Below, piece after piece: positions 36,550 to 48,231 of a stretch of DNA of 64,000 nucleotides. Each line of letters starts with the position of its first letter. Position 1 is the stretch's first letter. The DNA comes from Evernia prunastri. Lineage: Eukaryota; Ascomycota; Lecanoromycetes; Lecanorales; Parmeliaceae. The translations under genes and the position numbers were made by a program. Under the pieces are notes generated by a model. It worked only from the letters and a program-made list of their open reading frames with translations, was not told the origin of the DNA and did no database searches. Location: assembly GCA_003184365.1 (NCBI GenBank), contig NKYR01000059.1, positions 1-64,000 of the forward strand. Reading direction: 5' to 3'.

Positions 36550-39500
36550 ATGGCTGCCTCCATTGACCCTCAATCGCCTGGAAGCCGAGCTCTGGAGCCT
36601 AGCAACGCCTCCCACGATGAATGGAGGCAAGTTGAAGATCATGACTGGCCCTCGCAGCTTATCTCAAGCATTGAACATGGTAAGTTTCTCATTTCATAGC
36701 ATCGACCACTGCATAGCTGACTTTTCAGACCCTCTTCTACTAGACAGCAGACGTCAAGCTGAAGCCGACGAAGCTATCCTCAATGGCATTGTTTCGGGAA
36801 GGTTAGGCCAGCCTTCTCGGCCAGCCTCCCCACAAGTCTCTCAACAAGCACCGATAAAGGTGCTCACTCGACCAGCTTCTTCCGGTAATGACCTCGCAGC
36901 TGGCTTCTCCTTCACTAAAGCCAAGCCAATACAACAACTCGATTTCCGCCGACCGAAGCAAACACCGGCAACACAGAACACTACAATTGGTACCGTACCG
37001 CCAAATGATATCTCCATGTCGGCTGATGAGACCCTAGTCGACTCGAATCCCAACGAAACGAGCGAGTACCGTGTACTAAACATCACCGTCCCCAATCAAA
37101 GCAAGCCTGCTACGGCAGCTTTCGCCCCCAGTCACAGCCCTGCCGAAGTCATGAGAGTCCATGAGCAACCACAAGTCAACATGCAAAATCGTTCACGCAA
37201 CTCTTCCAGGGATCCATTGACGGTAGTGGCTGGTACTCCGAAGATTACCAAGCCTCGCCGGAAAAAGGCGCAGATGGCCCCAGCTATTGAAGGTCCTCCA
37301 CCTCGATTGAAATCCAAGAATGCTTACACCGACGATGATCTTCTGCGCCTGCTTTTGTATCGTCGGAGCCATGGGCAGCAAGAGCTTGATAATCTCAAAG
37401 CTACACAACACCACAAGGAGGCTGAGATACAGAGGCTACATGACTTGATAAAAAGCCTCTCCAGTCAATTAGAGGAGGCCATACAGCGCGAAGCCCAGAA
37501 GAATACCGAACTGTCTGAGCTCAAGGCCAACAAACCAATCTGGGAAGGGAAGATCAAGCGGCTGAGTGACTACCTAAAAGGGCTCACAAATGATCACAAG
37601 CGGCTGCGAGAGGACGCGAGTGACTTGCATAAGCTGTATAACGATGTAACCATCGATGGAAAGGTGTTACAAGACACAATGAAGGATATATACAACTCCA
37701 TAGAGCAGCAATCCGTTAGGTCACAACAATTCAAGGACAAAGCTCGTCATGAAATCGAGACTCTTACTCAGACTGTAGAACATCAAAGTACCAAGCTTCT
37801 GAGCGACGAGACTTTGCTTATGGCTGAACGGGAGAGGAGCAATCGACTAGAAACTCAGATCTCTAAGATCACTGTCAGCCATGGGCATTTACTGGAGCTC
37901 TTCGCCGGTCATCGCGATACTATCACTAGCAAAATCGACGATCTGTTAGAACAGGCTCAGTCCATCGTCCTTCCTAGCAACGGTTCAGATTCAGACTCCA
38001 ATGATTCGATCAGGCCAATGCTAGAGCAATGTGTCGAAATGTTATCAATGCTTCACAAAGCGGATACTATCAAGCCAGAAGACCTTCGAAAACTCAATAA
38101 CACTATGGACAGCTTTGTTGAAGGGTACGTGCCTTGCGACTACCCGATCGCAGCCTTTACTAATTCAAACAGGATTGCTCGTTCAGTCGAAGCTTGCGAG
38201 GAAAGTTCCACTTCGGTTGAAGTAGGACAAAAGCAGCTTTCGTTGGCTGTGCAGGATCAACTTCGAGCCTTGAGTGGTAACATCTTTTCTGAACACGCTT
38301 TGTCAGAACAAATCATCGACCTTCGTGAGGTGAGGGCTACTATTCGAGAACGGTTACAGGCAAGCGAGAGCTCGCTTGCGGACGCCCGCCAAGAAGTTGC
38401 AGCTCTTCGACTCAAAGACGGAGAACAGTCACGAACGATCGTGGCTTTGGAGACTGTTGCAGCCAGAGCTCAGAGCCAACCTACTGAGGACCCACAAAGT
38501 TTGCTCCGTATTCAGGAGCTTGACTCTCGGAATAGGGATCTCCAGAACGAGATCCTCAGGGTAAGAAAGGAAGCTACAGATCTTTCCACAAAGTTTGAGC
38601 AAAGTGCCACGGACGCCCGAGAAGTGACTGAACGTTTGGCTACTACCAGAGAACAACTCGAGGCTATGCTTGAGGAAACAACGAGATTGCGCGAAGAAAA
38701 GTCGACCAGCGAGAGTCACGCTATGCTTGAGCGGGAGCAACTACGGAAAGAGCTATCGAACGCAGCGAACTTGCAGCTTGCGAGTATGCAGAGCGAGCAC
38801 ATGAATGTTATCCAGCAGCTGAAATTGGAGAAGTCTCCGATCGAAGAGAGATTGAAAAACGTAACCCGACAAGTCAACATGCTGAAAGCAGAGAAAGGGA
38901 AATCCGAAACAGAGACCGCCCAATTACAATCATTGCTGAAAGCGGCACAGAACGAGAAAGAGGCTGTGATAGGGACCAGGAACGCTCTCGAGCTCCACGT
39001 CACGGAGATGGAAGGGCAGGCGCTTGAAAAGAAAAACGAATGTCGGGACTTGCAGGCCATATTGAACCGTGCGAACGAACAAATCATAGTCAAAGAGAAG
39101 GAAATCATGGTGCTTCAAGCGTCGCAAGTCACGAGGCCTGGCTCGGCCAGGCAATTCACGAAGCGACCGTCAGTAGTAGATGACTCACAACCAACAGAAA
39201 AGCCCGACTTCGTAAGCCTTGACGACCTAATGCTGGACAACCCCTTTTCCGGCTATGCTCAGGAAGGTCCACAAACCATAGCTGGCGAGGACATATCTCA
39301 CCTTTTTCCCTCAACGCCTGGAGCAGATTCGCGTATTGAAAACCTCAACTACTCCCAAAAGTCGGTATTTCAAACAACGGTAGTGTCGGAGACGCAGCGA
39401 AGACAGCACCAGTCGTTTGGGGAAGCTACCTCACATAACGGCACTCAACCCACAAACAAGTCTCATTCGCAGGCGCGCACCCACTCCAAGGCTGGACGTA

Positions 39501-39793
39501 ATCACGTGGTGCCGAGTACTTCAGCAGCCGCTTCTCCGGCCAAAGTCCACCGGGAAGCAAGTATCACGCGAGAATCCACCCAGCCGCAGGGTAGGGTTAA
39601 GGATCCTAGAGGAAAGCGTAGCACGGTTGTGGCGGGCTTCAACGACGCGAATTCACATGCTCGCCCTGCGAAGCAAGCAAAGAAGCTCGGACCCGTAATC
39701 GAAGGCTCTCAGTCACCCCTCCTGAACGGTCGTAGCCGAAAGATGACAAGAAGGAAATCGAGCGGTCCGAAGAGTAAGACACTGCCGCACTGA
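36550..39793 (+). CDS. Large coiled-coil protein of unknown function
   Basis: Two exons (36550-36679 and 36729-39793) give 1064 residues after removal of a 49-base intron. The N-terminal 250 residues are disordered and end in a basic patch (KPRRKKAQ). A short conserved-looking block AYTDDDLLRLLLYRRSHGQ precedes a coiled coil that runs, with one break, from about residue 255 to 850 (Glu/Gln/Leu/Lys heptads). The last 200 residues are disordered and basic, ending in RKMTRRKSSGPKSK, with several possible nuclear localisation patches. This layout suits a chromosome, spindle-pole or scaffold protein, but nothing identifies a family. I chose the ATG at 36550 because it precedes the splice donor in phase; an unspliced alternative would read through the intron. 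Confidence 0.8.
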
Positions 39794-40289
39794 TCCAAAG
39801 CTTTGGGACAATACTGAATCAACATTGTGCTAGATGACAAGTTCACCCGCCGGTTTGCCCAAGATTGAGGGCACAGAGCCACATCACCGGATTTTGTTCG
39901 TCCTGATATTTGGCATTCTGCTGTGATACTCTCCTGGCAAATTTGCTTGACAGTGTGCTTGTCGATGATGGCATCATTTATAGCAACTCTTTACTTCACA
40001 TAGGCTACGCCCATGCTAGATAGACGAGATGTAGCCAACATTCTAGCTCGAAAAATTGCTTGTCCAGCAGATCAAGCCACCGCTCCCCAGCTCCGCGCCA
40101 CGTATACCAAACCGTAGTATTCCTTGTAGCTTATTTCATCCGGCACGCGATGCATGCTCTTCCCTTCACCTACGACCTCTCTCGCTTCCTCAATAGAGAC
40201 TCCACGATATATCATCCCCACACGTCGCCCTCTCTCCCTCTCCCACCTCCACCCCTTCAAAAAAGATATGCCACCCTTCCTCCCAACCT
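39794..40289. other. Convergent intergenic region
   Basis: About 500 bases between the coiled-coil gene and the end of the bL33m gene. It should contain both 3' ends. No feature is recognised. Confidence 0.4.
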
Positions 40290-40765
40290 TCACTTCCCCC
40301 CACCTCGTTTCTGCTCCAGGAAAAGGACCTGTTTCTTCACTATACCAGCCCATCAGCAAATGACCACAGCCAACCCCTCAATCCCCAAATGCTCAAATCC
40401 CCATCCCGCTCCCCCTCCAATCCGCTCCTCTTCCCTCCTCTCCTCCTCCTCAATTCCCCCTCCCACCCACCCAATTCCACACAACACACTCAAAGCCTAA
40501 TCTCAGGCAGAACGTACCAACAGGGTCATATTTAAGCATGGAAAGCGGCCTGTGGGCGCGCGGCCGTCGGAGGGTGCGGTAGTAGCCCGTCAGGGCCATG
40601 GAGATGAGGCGGACGGCTATGGTGCGGGATTTGGCTGTTTGCGGGGGAGGAGGATGGAGCGTTAGCTGTGAGGTCCAGGGAGTGGGGGGAGGGGGGAGGT
40701 GGAGAGAGGGAGAGAGGTGAGGGGAGAGAGAGCGGGGGAGATTGGGAGGTACCTTTTTTAGCCAT
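40290..40765 (-). CDS. mrpl39: Mitochondrial ribosomal protein bL33m (yeast Mrpl39)
   Basis: Three tiny exons (40765-40753, 40634-40518, 40339-40290) encode a 59-residue protein, the normal size of bL33m in the mitochondrial large ribosomal subunit. Exon 1 is only 13 bases (MAKK plus one base). Exon 2 gives AKSRTIAVRLISMALTGYY and then LRRPRAHRPLSMLKYDPV, closely following the family signature in which SMLKYDP is invariant. Exon 3 adds VKKQVLFLEQKRGGGK. All junctions have GT and AG and phase is kept; introns are 118 and 178 bases and very pyrimidine- or purine-rich. Because the exons are shorter than the introns, no long frame marks this gene. It is divergent from the Argonaute gene, 1.4 kb away. 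Confidence 0.93.
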
Positions 40766-42156
40766 GGTGGCTGTTGGCGTGAGGAGTGGAAGGGAGGAGA
40801 AGAGGTGTACAGAGTACCTGTGTACAGAGTAGGTGATGGCGAGTTCTTCCTTTCCACGCGTAGGGCTGAGAATGCCTTGGCAGCGACGCGGAGAAATGCT
40901 CGAGTACTACCTCCCTACCTCCGTACATCTCGCTCTACAACGGGCGAAATACTGTGTACACAGCCGGCACAACATAGCTACCTCGCAGTGACCTCGTGGG
41001 TCTGATATGGCAAGAGTCCTCTACTCTGTTCAAGGCCAGTTCCTGCGGGCTAGGTTCAGCTGCTGTACATACTCAGCGCTCTTTCGAGCCAGTCCGAGAT
41101 AAGCTGTCTACCACAATCGACCATTCATCATGCGGACATACCTGGTGGTGTGCCGTTCTAGGTATCATGAATATAAGATAGGACCTAGGGTCTGTTACGA
41201 GGTCTCCGCCACTTTGGGTTTATCTTGAGCTAGCAAGCGAGCAATGCAAAGCAAAGCAAAGGCGCCGTCTTTAGTCTGGAAGATTTTCTTGGTCACATCT
41301 AGTTACTCAAACATCTGCTGAGCTGGTAGAGCTTGCAATGCTTCTTTTGACTATTGGTGACAATGCGTTGAATACATGATACATGCCATCGAGCTCACTC
41401 TACATACACTCGTTTCTCATACCCTCCTTAACTTACAGCTACTTGAACTACGGTCTTGGGCATTGATTGTCTTGGGCAACTGTTGCCAAGACTTCAGGAC
41501 CAGCTTCATCCACCTTTGAGAGGCATGTTCGTTACCTTACATCATCCCTCCTTTACCTTCTTCATATCCTCCCCATCCCTCCACCCACTCATCTACTTCC
41601 CACGGTATTCACCTTCTTCCCTCGTTGATCCTTTTCATCCTTCGCCAACTCACCTCGTCACATTAAGGTCTTCGTGCCGTTTACTATCATCGTCTACCTA
41701 GGAGCTCACCAAGCACTCAGTCTACAAAGTAACGCGTGGACTGTCTATGGGTGTAAGCTCACTTCAGCACGCATCATTGTTTCAAGCAAACCGTCACCTT
41801 ATCAAACCCATTAGTCGCGATCAACTTATCAGCACACACTTCTCATCAATATCAGCGCCGAGTGTCCAGCTACTCTGGCTTGGACTTATTATCTGAAATC
41901 TAGATTTTAGTGGTGAGTTCCTTTACTCTTGGCTCGTTTGCCTACATCAAAATTTTCAGTCTATCTTCTCAAGCTCTCCTTTCTTCTTGTCCAGCTTCTT
42001 CTATTTCATCTTTTCTAGCCGGCAACGTTCGCTGGTCAGATGTTGTTGGCTTGTTTAGACTTTCAACAACTTTGAAATCATATTACCGCTGCTGTAAAGT
42101 TCAGACTGACCATCGTGAGCAGAGACAGCTGACAATTGTCACATTCATCTACCAAT
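40766..42156. promoter_or_regulatory. Divergent region upstream of mrpl39 and the Argonaute gene
   Basis: About 1.4 kb. It contains short frames only. A pyrimidine-rich run around 41530-41700 and an AAGCAAAGCAAAG short repeat near 41246-41258 are the only structure. A long 5' leader, perhaps with an intron, for the Argonaute mRNA is possible given the pyrimidine-rich tracts near 41985. Confidence 0.4.
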
Positions 42157-45100
42157 ATGTCTGCTCCCGTACATCCAAGGGACCTTGGAAAGGACCGTCA
42201 TACATCGAATGGCGAAGATGTCTTCAAGTAGGTTGATCTAGCTCATTGCGATTCTCACTTTACTGACAATCCTTAAATCACAGACCTGCTGGCCAAACTC
42301 CCCTGGTTGAGAGCCACATCACCAACAAGGAAAACTCGAACCTCAAAGCATATCATGATCTGCTTCTCGGTCAACTTTCCCTCGATGAACCTGATGTTCC
42401 CAATCGACCATCCTATGGAAATAAAGGTACTCCAGTCCCACTGTGGACCAACAATTTTGAAGTGTCCATTGCCAGTGACCAACGTTTCTTCACCTATGAA
42501 ATCGTTATAGATGAGCGTCTTACAGTTGCACGTAAGCGTCAACTATTCATGCGGAGTATCTTGAGAGAGGTCCCAGAGCTCAGAGCTCTAGGGCCCGGAG
42601 TAGCAACCGACTACGCCACCCTCATAGTTACATCGGCGAAAGTGGATCTGGGCCGAAGTGACCATCGGACTTTTCCCCTAGGGTGATACGACACAGAAGT
42701 ACCAGGAGGCCGCGTGACGGCCCCGCCTGGCAATCACTTCCAGCTACGGATGTCTCACAACGGAGTCTTGTCTTCGGCGGACTTCCTAAGATTCAAGGGT
42801 CCAGATCTCACCAATTCCAATCACTTGGACGCCGCAGATCTCGAGGCTGTTCGCGTGCTGAACGTTGTGATGGCTAGTCACCCCAACAAAGATGATACTG
42901 TCTATCAGGGAGGCCAAAACAAATTCTTTCGATACCCAAGTCAAGATATGTTCAGTAATTACGACCTTGGGGGTGGCTTACTTGCTGTCCGTGGATATTA
43001 TTCTAGTGTGCGTTTCTCGACATCCAGGATCCTCTTGAATTTGAACTCGCAGTGCAGTCCCTTCTACAAAGCCATAAACGCGCGCAATCTGGTTCAAGAG
43101 TTTCAGAGCTCAGTTCCCGTCGGTGATTGGCCAGCTCTAGGGCAGTTCTTGTGGATGCTTCGAGTCGAGACGTCGTACCTAAGGGCCCCTGACGGAACCC
43201 GGATTCCTAGAGTCAGGACAGTCGTTGGTTTTTCTCACAAGAAGGTGCAGGGTAGTGGGACAGATAAGGCCGGTGGGTCGGATGAATTCAATCAAGGAAA
43301 CGCGAACGAGATCCGATTCGAAAGTTATCACCGTCCACAAGTGAAAGTGAGCGTCAAAGAATTTTTCCTTGCAGGCAGGTTCCCTCTACGAATTGGCAGA
43401 AGCAAGTTAATCAGGTGTTAGAGTACGGCTTGACTTTGAAGCATCCGGAAGGAATCGTTCTCAACTGCGGTATGTTTCGCAATTGCAACGGTCGTATATG
43501 TGCTCACTCTGTCCTCTCCAGGTACAAAGAGCAATCCAGTTTGGATTCCTGTGGAACTCTGCAATGTCATGCTAGGCCAGCTTTATCGTGCAAGACTTAA
43601 TGGCAACCAAACCACGAGGATGCTTACGATTGCTGCGCGTCCTCCCGCAGAAAACGCCTCGAGAATAGTGGCAGAAGATGGGGGATTGGGTCTAATTGGT
43701 GTGCTTCCTACAGTATCTCAAGATCTGGTATGTTGCCTCTTCCTCAGGCTGCCAGCCTGATTGAAACTGTCTAGCTCACTTATTTTTTCCAAGTCCGCTT
43801 TCGGAATAAAGGTCGATCCCAAGATGATTGTCGTGCCGGGACGCGTTCTCAGCAGCCCGAAAGTCACGTACGCTGGCAAGGCAAAGGGTAATACGAGAGG
43901 TGGTGCTTCGTGGAACATGAGAGACCTAAAGTTCATGACAGCTGCTACTATTCTGCCTTGGGCGATGCTACGCATCGGCGCCGCAGCCAAAATCTCCAAC
44001 GAGCTACTCTTGACACAATATAAATCTCTCATCACTTCGTTCAACTTGTGTGGACTCAAGGGTGAAGAAGCAAAGGTCCGTCCTGGCTCTGGGCCTTTGA
44101 TCCCAGACTTGAGGCTCCCGAACGACATGGTGGGAATGAACAAAGCGTTTGTAAATGACAAGCTTCGTTCAACATTTGACAAATGCGAGGCGAACGGGAT
44201 CAGTATGTTACTGGTGATCCTGCCGTCCGAAGACTCTTGGCTGTATGACAGGATCATGTACTGGGGCGACGTTAAATATGGTAATTTCCCCCAATATGTT
44301 TCAGATCATGTGTGACTCGCTTTTCCTGACTTGAAGGCACAGGCATTCAAACTGTCTGTCATCAGATGAACAAATTCAGCAAACAAGACATGATGACCTA
44401 CGCCAACATTGCTCTGAAAGTCAATTTAAAGAGCGGAGGTACGAATCATATACTATCCCCTGGTGATCTAGGATTTCTTGAGCAGGGGAAGACCATGCTT
44501 GTAGGCATTGATGTTACACACCCGTCTGGTAGCATGAAAGGCACGCCGAGCATTGCTGGCGTTGTCGCAAGCATTGACGCCAAGTTCGGTCAATTCCCAG
44601 GAAGCATCCGGTGTCAGCAAAGTCGGAAAGAGATGGTTTCGGAACTCGATGTCATAATGGAAGAACGTCTACAGCTCTGGGTTACGATGAATAACAATCA
44701 AAAGCTGGAGAATATTGTCGTTTATCGCGACGGTAAGCAGCCAAGATGCAAAGATCAAGTGTCATTGGCTTTACTAATACGGAAAACACTTCGTAGGTGT
44801 GTCGGAAGGACAGTATAAGATTGTTCTACGCGAGGAGATACCCGCAATTAGGAGAGCTTGTGCAAAGGTCTTCAAGGATACAACCCAACCTAAGATCACC
44901 TGCATCATTGTTGGCAAGAACCATCACAACCGCTTTTACCCCACAGAAAAGAAGAATGCAAATCAGAAGCGCAACTGCAATGTCCAATCTGGCACAGTTG
45001 TCGACCGCGGCATCACTATGCCTCAAGGATGGGATTTCTTTCTAGTAGCACATGAACCTTTGAGCGGTACTGTGAGTAGCATTCCGCATTACTTCCTAGC

Positions 45101-45499
45101 TCCGTCTCGTTACTAATTCGTTGTCCTCGGATTAGGCAAAGCCAGCCCACTACACGGTCATTTTGGACGAGATCAAGGACAATAAAAAGCTCGGTTCCAA
45201 TCAGCTTGAGCAGATAACTAACAACTTGTGCTATCTGTATGGCCGAGCAACCAAGGCGGTTTCCATCTGTCCCCCTGCGTATTATGCGCACTTGATCTGC
45301 CTCCGCGCCCGCTGCTATGTTTCGAACTACGTCAAACACACGTGGCCCAGCGACAAAGTGTACGACGAGAATGAGTCGCCATGGCATTCCGGAGGGGTGC
45401 ATGAGAAGTAAGTCTCTCTTCCCCTGAAACCATCAAACTTTTGCATTGGACTGACATTTATTCTCGCGCAGGGTCAAGAATTCTATGTTCTACATCTGA
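42157..45499 (+). CDS. ago: Argonaute protein with one in-frame TGA
   Basis: Nine exons (42157-42227, 42284-43346, 43415-43469, 43522-43727, 43794-44280, 44337-44732, 44797-45071, 45136-45407, 45472-45499) keep phase for 951 codons. Domains in order: N domain; linker 1 with LNVVMASHP and YDLGGGLLAVRGYYSSVR; PAZ with RTVVGFSHKK to KSNPVWIPVELC; Mid with FGIKVDPKMIVVPGRVLSSP; and PIWI with GIDVTHPS, VYRDGVSEGQY, GKNHHNRFYP and PPAYYAHL, so the Asp, Asp and His slicer residues are kept. Argonautes bind small RNAs and silence matching transcripts (quelling, or related RNAi in fungi). Codon 158 is TGA (42684-42686), yet coding character continues in the same frame on both sides (YDTEVPGGRV follows). 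Either the allele is broken, or a 39-base intron (42658-42696, GTGACC to CAG) removes it; the latter is unusually short and lacks a clear branch point. Confidence 0.88.
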
Positions 45500-46590
45500 G
45501 AGGAGGATTAGATTCAGAATGAGATTGTCTTGCTGGAATGACGCCTAGACCAAGGTCGACGTTCCCATTGAGGAAGCTCCTACCTCAGGTCTGCTTATCA
45601 AGACGGAGGGAGTATGAAACGGCGTTCAGATGAAATTGACAGGCTTCGCGATTCTAAGGCTGACGCCCTCCACAGAACGCTCTGCTCTTGAAGTCTACAA
45701 AATCTAGTTTCGTTCGAGATAGAAGAGATACTACGCACGGTCAATAGATTAAAGCTTAATGAATTTTTTTTTGCCATCGGGTGTTTGCAAGCTGACTGAG
45801 CGAATCACTGTCAAGACTCCATGAGCAAAGGCTAAGGACCAATCCTATTACAGGTGAAAGGAGTAGAGAGACTCTTGACTATGGATTACTGCAGAGGATA
45901 TCGTTGCAAACCGGGAGAAGAATCGAACCTTTTGGATTCTTGTCAACGCCATCACAAAGGACGGAAGCAACACGCGATACTCTCTTCTTCTCATGGGCAT
46001 AAACATCCCCCCTCTATTAATATTAGGAAAAGCTGATCCCCCTTTTCTATTTTCGTCATTTAGCTTTGCTTTCTACGGTCGATTTTACAATGCGTTTTCT
46101 TGCTATAAATATGATGGGGTACGTTTCACACACACGAATAAACACTCACTTATACAAACAGAACAGTCTTGAAAGAATTCTAGAGGATATTTAAAAGATT
46201 TCCTGTAGATACAACGCCGAGGCTAATCAGTGTGTGAACTATGAGTGCAGTCCTCCGTAGCTGAACTCGGTGTCAATTGATTTTGCCTTCCTCTTATCCG
46301 CGCTAGACACTACACCTTGGCTATCGAAGTCAGAACCAACTGAGCAAAGCCACAGAGAACGGTGTGTTACAGCATTGTATCAAGGCCATCACATGAGGAA
46401 GTATCTCTTAACACTTTGTACAAGCTAGCTGCTCGTTATTTCCATTTGTCAACACAAATTCGGGATCCCAAATTCGTCCACACGATATCCCTTCATCAAC
46501 ACTCATTATTCCAATCATCAAAACCACCCTCAAATTCCCACCCCAATCCTTCCCCACCACTCCACGACCTCCCCCAACCCGGAGCCAACC
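45500..46590. other. Intergenic region, Argonaute 3' flank to RING gene promoter
   Basis: About 1.1 kb. An A/T-rich segment near 45754-45775 with a TTTTTTTT run could mark a 3' end. A C-rich leader (46505-46585) precedes the RING gene start. No gene or RNA is recognised. Confidence 0.4.
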
Positions 46591-47730
46591 ATGAACCAAA
46601 CCACCCTCACCGCCCACCTCCTCAACGAATTCCTCTCCAAAACCCGCCCCCTGCCAGCCTCTGAGCTCGGTCCCCCCTCCGACGAGTACGACCCCCACTG
46701 CGCCATCTGCGCCGAGCCCTTCCTGGGCGGCCCTAAGCCGGAAGTGCCCGTGCGCCTGCTGGGCTGCGGGCACGTCTTCGGCATGGGCTGCATTCTGAAA
46801 TGGCTCTCGCCGCTGTCGCGCGGCGGCGGAAACAACAGCTGCCCGGTGTGCCGGAGGGCCGTGTTTGACGAGTGGGAGGGGGGAGAGTTCGCGCCGTCGA
46901 GGAGGGTGGAGGGGTCGAGGATGAGGGGGCACGGGAGCGTTGCGCGGCCGGTTCCGGCGGTTACGGTTAGAAGTGGGCATGGACGCGGGAGTCCGGGGTA
47001 TGGAATGAGGCCTTTTCCGAGGTTTCGGTTCCCCTCGCCACCAGATCGATTGCAGGGATTCGGGGAGGATGGGAGCGCGGCTTCGGCATCAGATGATGCA
47101 GCGGCAAGCACGGGGCCAGCCGATATAGTCACAGCGGTCAGTCCAGAAGTCACGATGAGCGCTGACGATGCACCCGGCCACGAAGGACATCGAAGACCTT
47201 TGTCACGGTTACCCGGCCTCCCGCCTATACCACCACCGAGGTTTCGATTCCCCTCTCCACCATCTCGGTTACGGAGAGTCGTGGAGGATGAGAGCACCGC
47301 TCCGAGTGCCACTACCACCGCATCAGATGATGATGCTACGGCAAGCTCCAGTCCATTCGATGAGATCCTAGAGCCCGATCCAGCTATCACGGTGAGCGCT
47401 GAGGATACATCCAGCCACGAAGGATATCGAGGACCTTTACCACGATTACCTGGCCTTCCTTCTATGCCACCACCACCATTTCGATTTCCCCCGATGCCAC
47501 CACCATTGCAGAGATATGCCAATCGTGAGAGCGCATCTCCGACACCCGTCACCCCAGAACCAACCACTGCTACGGCAAACACGAGTCCAATCACCGCAGC
47601 AATCCCAGCAGCCGATACAATAGCAAGTCGCCAGACACCCGAGGAGGAGGCACTGGCGCGTCGGAGAGCGGAACGAAGAAGGATATTCATGCAGAAATTC
47701 GCGTCGAGCGACGCGGCCATTCCGACCTAA
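46591..47730 (+). CDS. RING-finger-like protein with proline-rich repeats
   Basis: A single-exon frame of 379 residues. A RING-type finger spans about residues 37-87: C37-x2-C40, then C59-x-H61, C67 and a final C84-x2-C87 in NSCPVCRRA. RING domains usually recruit E2 ubiquitin-conjugating enzymes. The ligand position between H61 and C67 is occupied by Gly (GHVFGMGC where His or Cys is expected), so zinc binding at that site is doubtful. The C-terminal two thirds is disordered and contains three imperfect copies of a Pro/Phe motif (RFRFPSPPDRL, RFRFPSPPSRL, PFRFPPMPPPL) about 70-80 residues apart, each preceded by a LPGLP-like or Phe/Pro stretch. No membrane segment is seen. The end is Arg-rich (ARRRAERRRIF). 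Confidence 0.75.
   Translation: MNQTTLTAHLLNEFLSKTRPLPASELGPPSDEYDPHCAICAEPFLGGPKPEVPVRLLGCGHVFGMGCILKWLSPLSRGGGNNSCPVCRRAVFDEWEGGEFAPSRRVEGSRMRGHGSVARPVPAVTVRSGHGRGSPGYGMRPFPRFRFPSPPDRLQGFGEDGSAASASDDAAASTGPADIVTAVSPEVTMSADDAPGHEGHRRPLSRLPGLPPIPPPRFRFPSPPSRLRRVVEDESTAPSATTTASDDDATASSSPFDEILEPDPAITVSAEDTSSHEGYRGPLPRLPGLPSMPPPPFRFPPMPPPLQRYANRESASPTPVTPEPTTATANTSPITAAIPAADTIASRQTPEEEALARRRAERRRIFMQKFASSDAAIPT
47000..47520 (+). repeat. Internal tandem repeat, three units in the RING-like gene
   Basis: Units centred near 47025, 47245 and 47480 share a core like GGTTTCGATTCCCCTC followed by CACCA, at spacings of about 220-235 bases. The translated copies are the Pro/Phe motifs described for the gene. 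Confidence 0.65.
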
Positions 47731-47939
47731 GCAGAAGCCGCCCACCCGTCCGAGCTGGACGCCGACGGTGATGATAACAATGAAAATGACAATGACAACA
47801 ACAAAGTCGACGTCCTGTTTCTCCCTCGCTGAAGCCGCTCACGCTAAGAAGCTACTGCGAACGAGCTTATGGAGGGGACATGCTTTCTTTCCTTTCTAGA
47901 TTCGAGACTGTATGCTAGCATGAAAGAGAGAGAGAGGAG

Positions 47940-47976
47940 GAAAGAAAGAAAGAAAGAAAGCAAGAAAGAAAGCAAG
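47940..47976 (+). repeat. GAAA microsatellite
   Basis: Runs of GAAA with two CAAG/GCAAG interruptions, 3' of the RING-like gene. Confidence 0.85.
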
Positions 47977-48212
47977 CGATTACACGTCAATTTTATACTC
48001 ATCCCACTACCAAAAGCACAGATATGACTGTAGTGCTGCCACCCTACCATCTCTCCTCCTCTTCTCCCCCCTTCCCTCCCCACAAAAAACCCCACCCCCA
48101 ACACAAAAAAAGGCAGAAGAAGTCCCCATCTCCCGCCCAACGCCACTTGATCATGAAGTCAGCAAAAGCTAGCAATGTGACAAAAAGAAGAAGAGAAAAG
48201 AAAGGAAGAAGG

Positions 48213-48231
48213 AAAAAAAAAAAAAAAAAAA
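48213..48231 (+). repeat. Poly(A) tract of 19
   Basis: A homopolymer run following a GAAGAAGG-rich segment; its length may vary by assembly or strain. Confidence 0.85.

Noticed and set aside
43300..43420. Apparent frameshift in the PAZ domain of Argonaute
   Set aside because: A normal 68-base intron (43347-43414, GTGAGC to CAG) restores the frame, and the whole gene then sums to a multiple of three.
46530..47720. Long minus-strand frame (396 codons) opposite the RING-like gene
   Set aside because: It is a mirror of the GC-rich sense gene, has Gly/Ser/Pro low-complexity composition and no motif, while the sense strand carries a clear RING-type finger.
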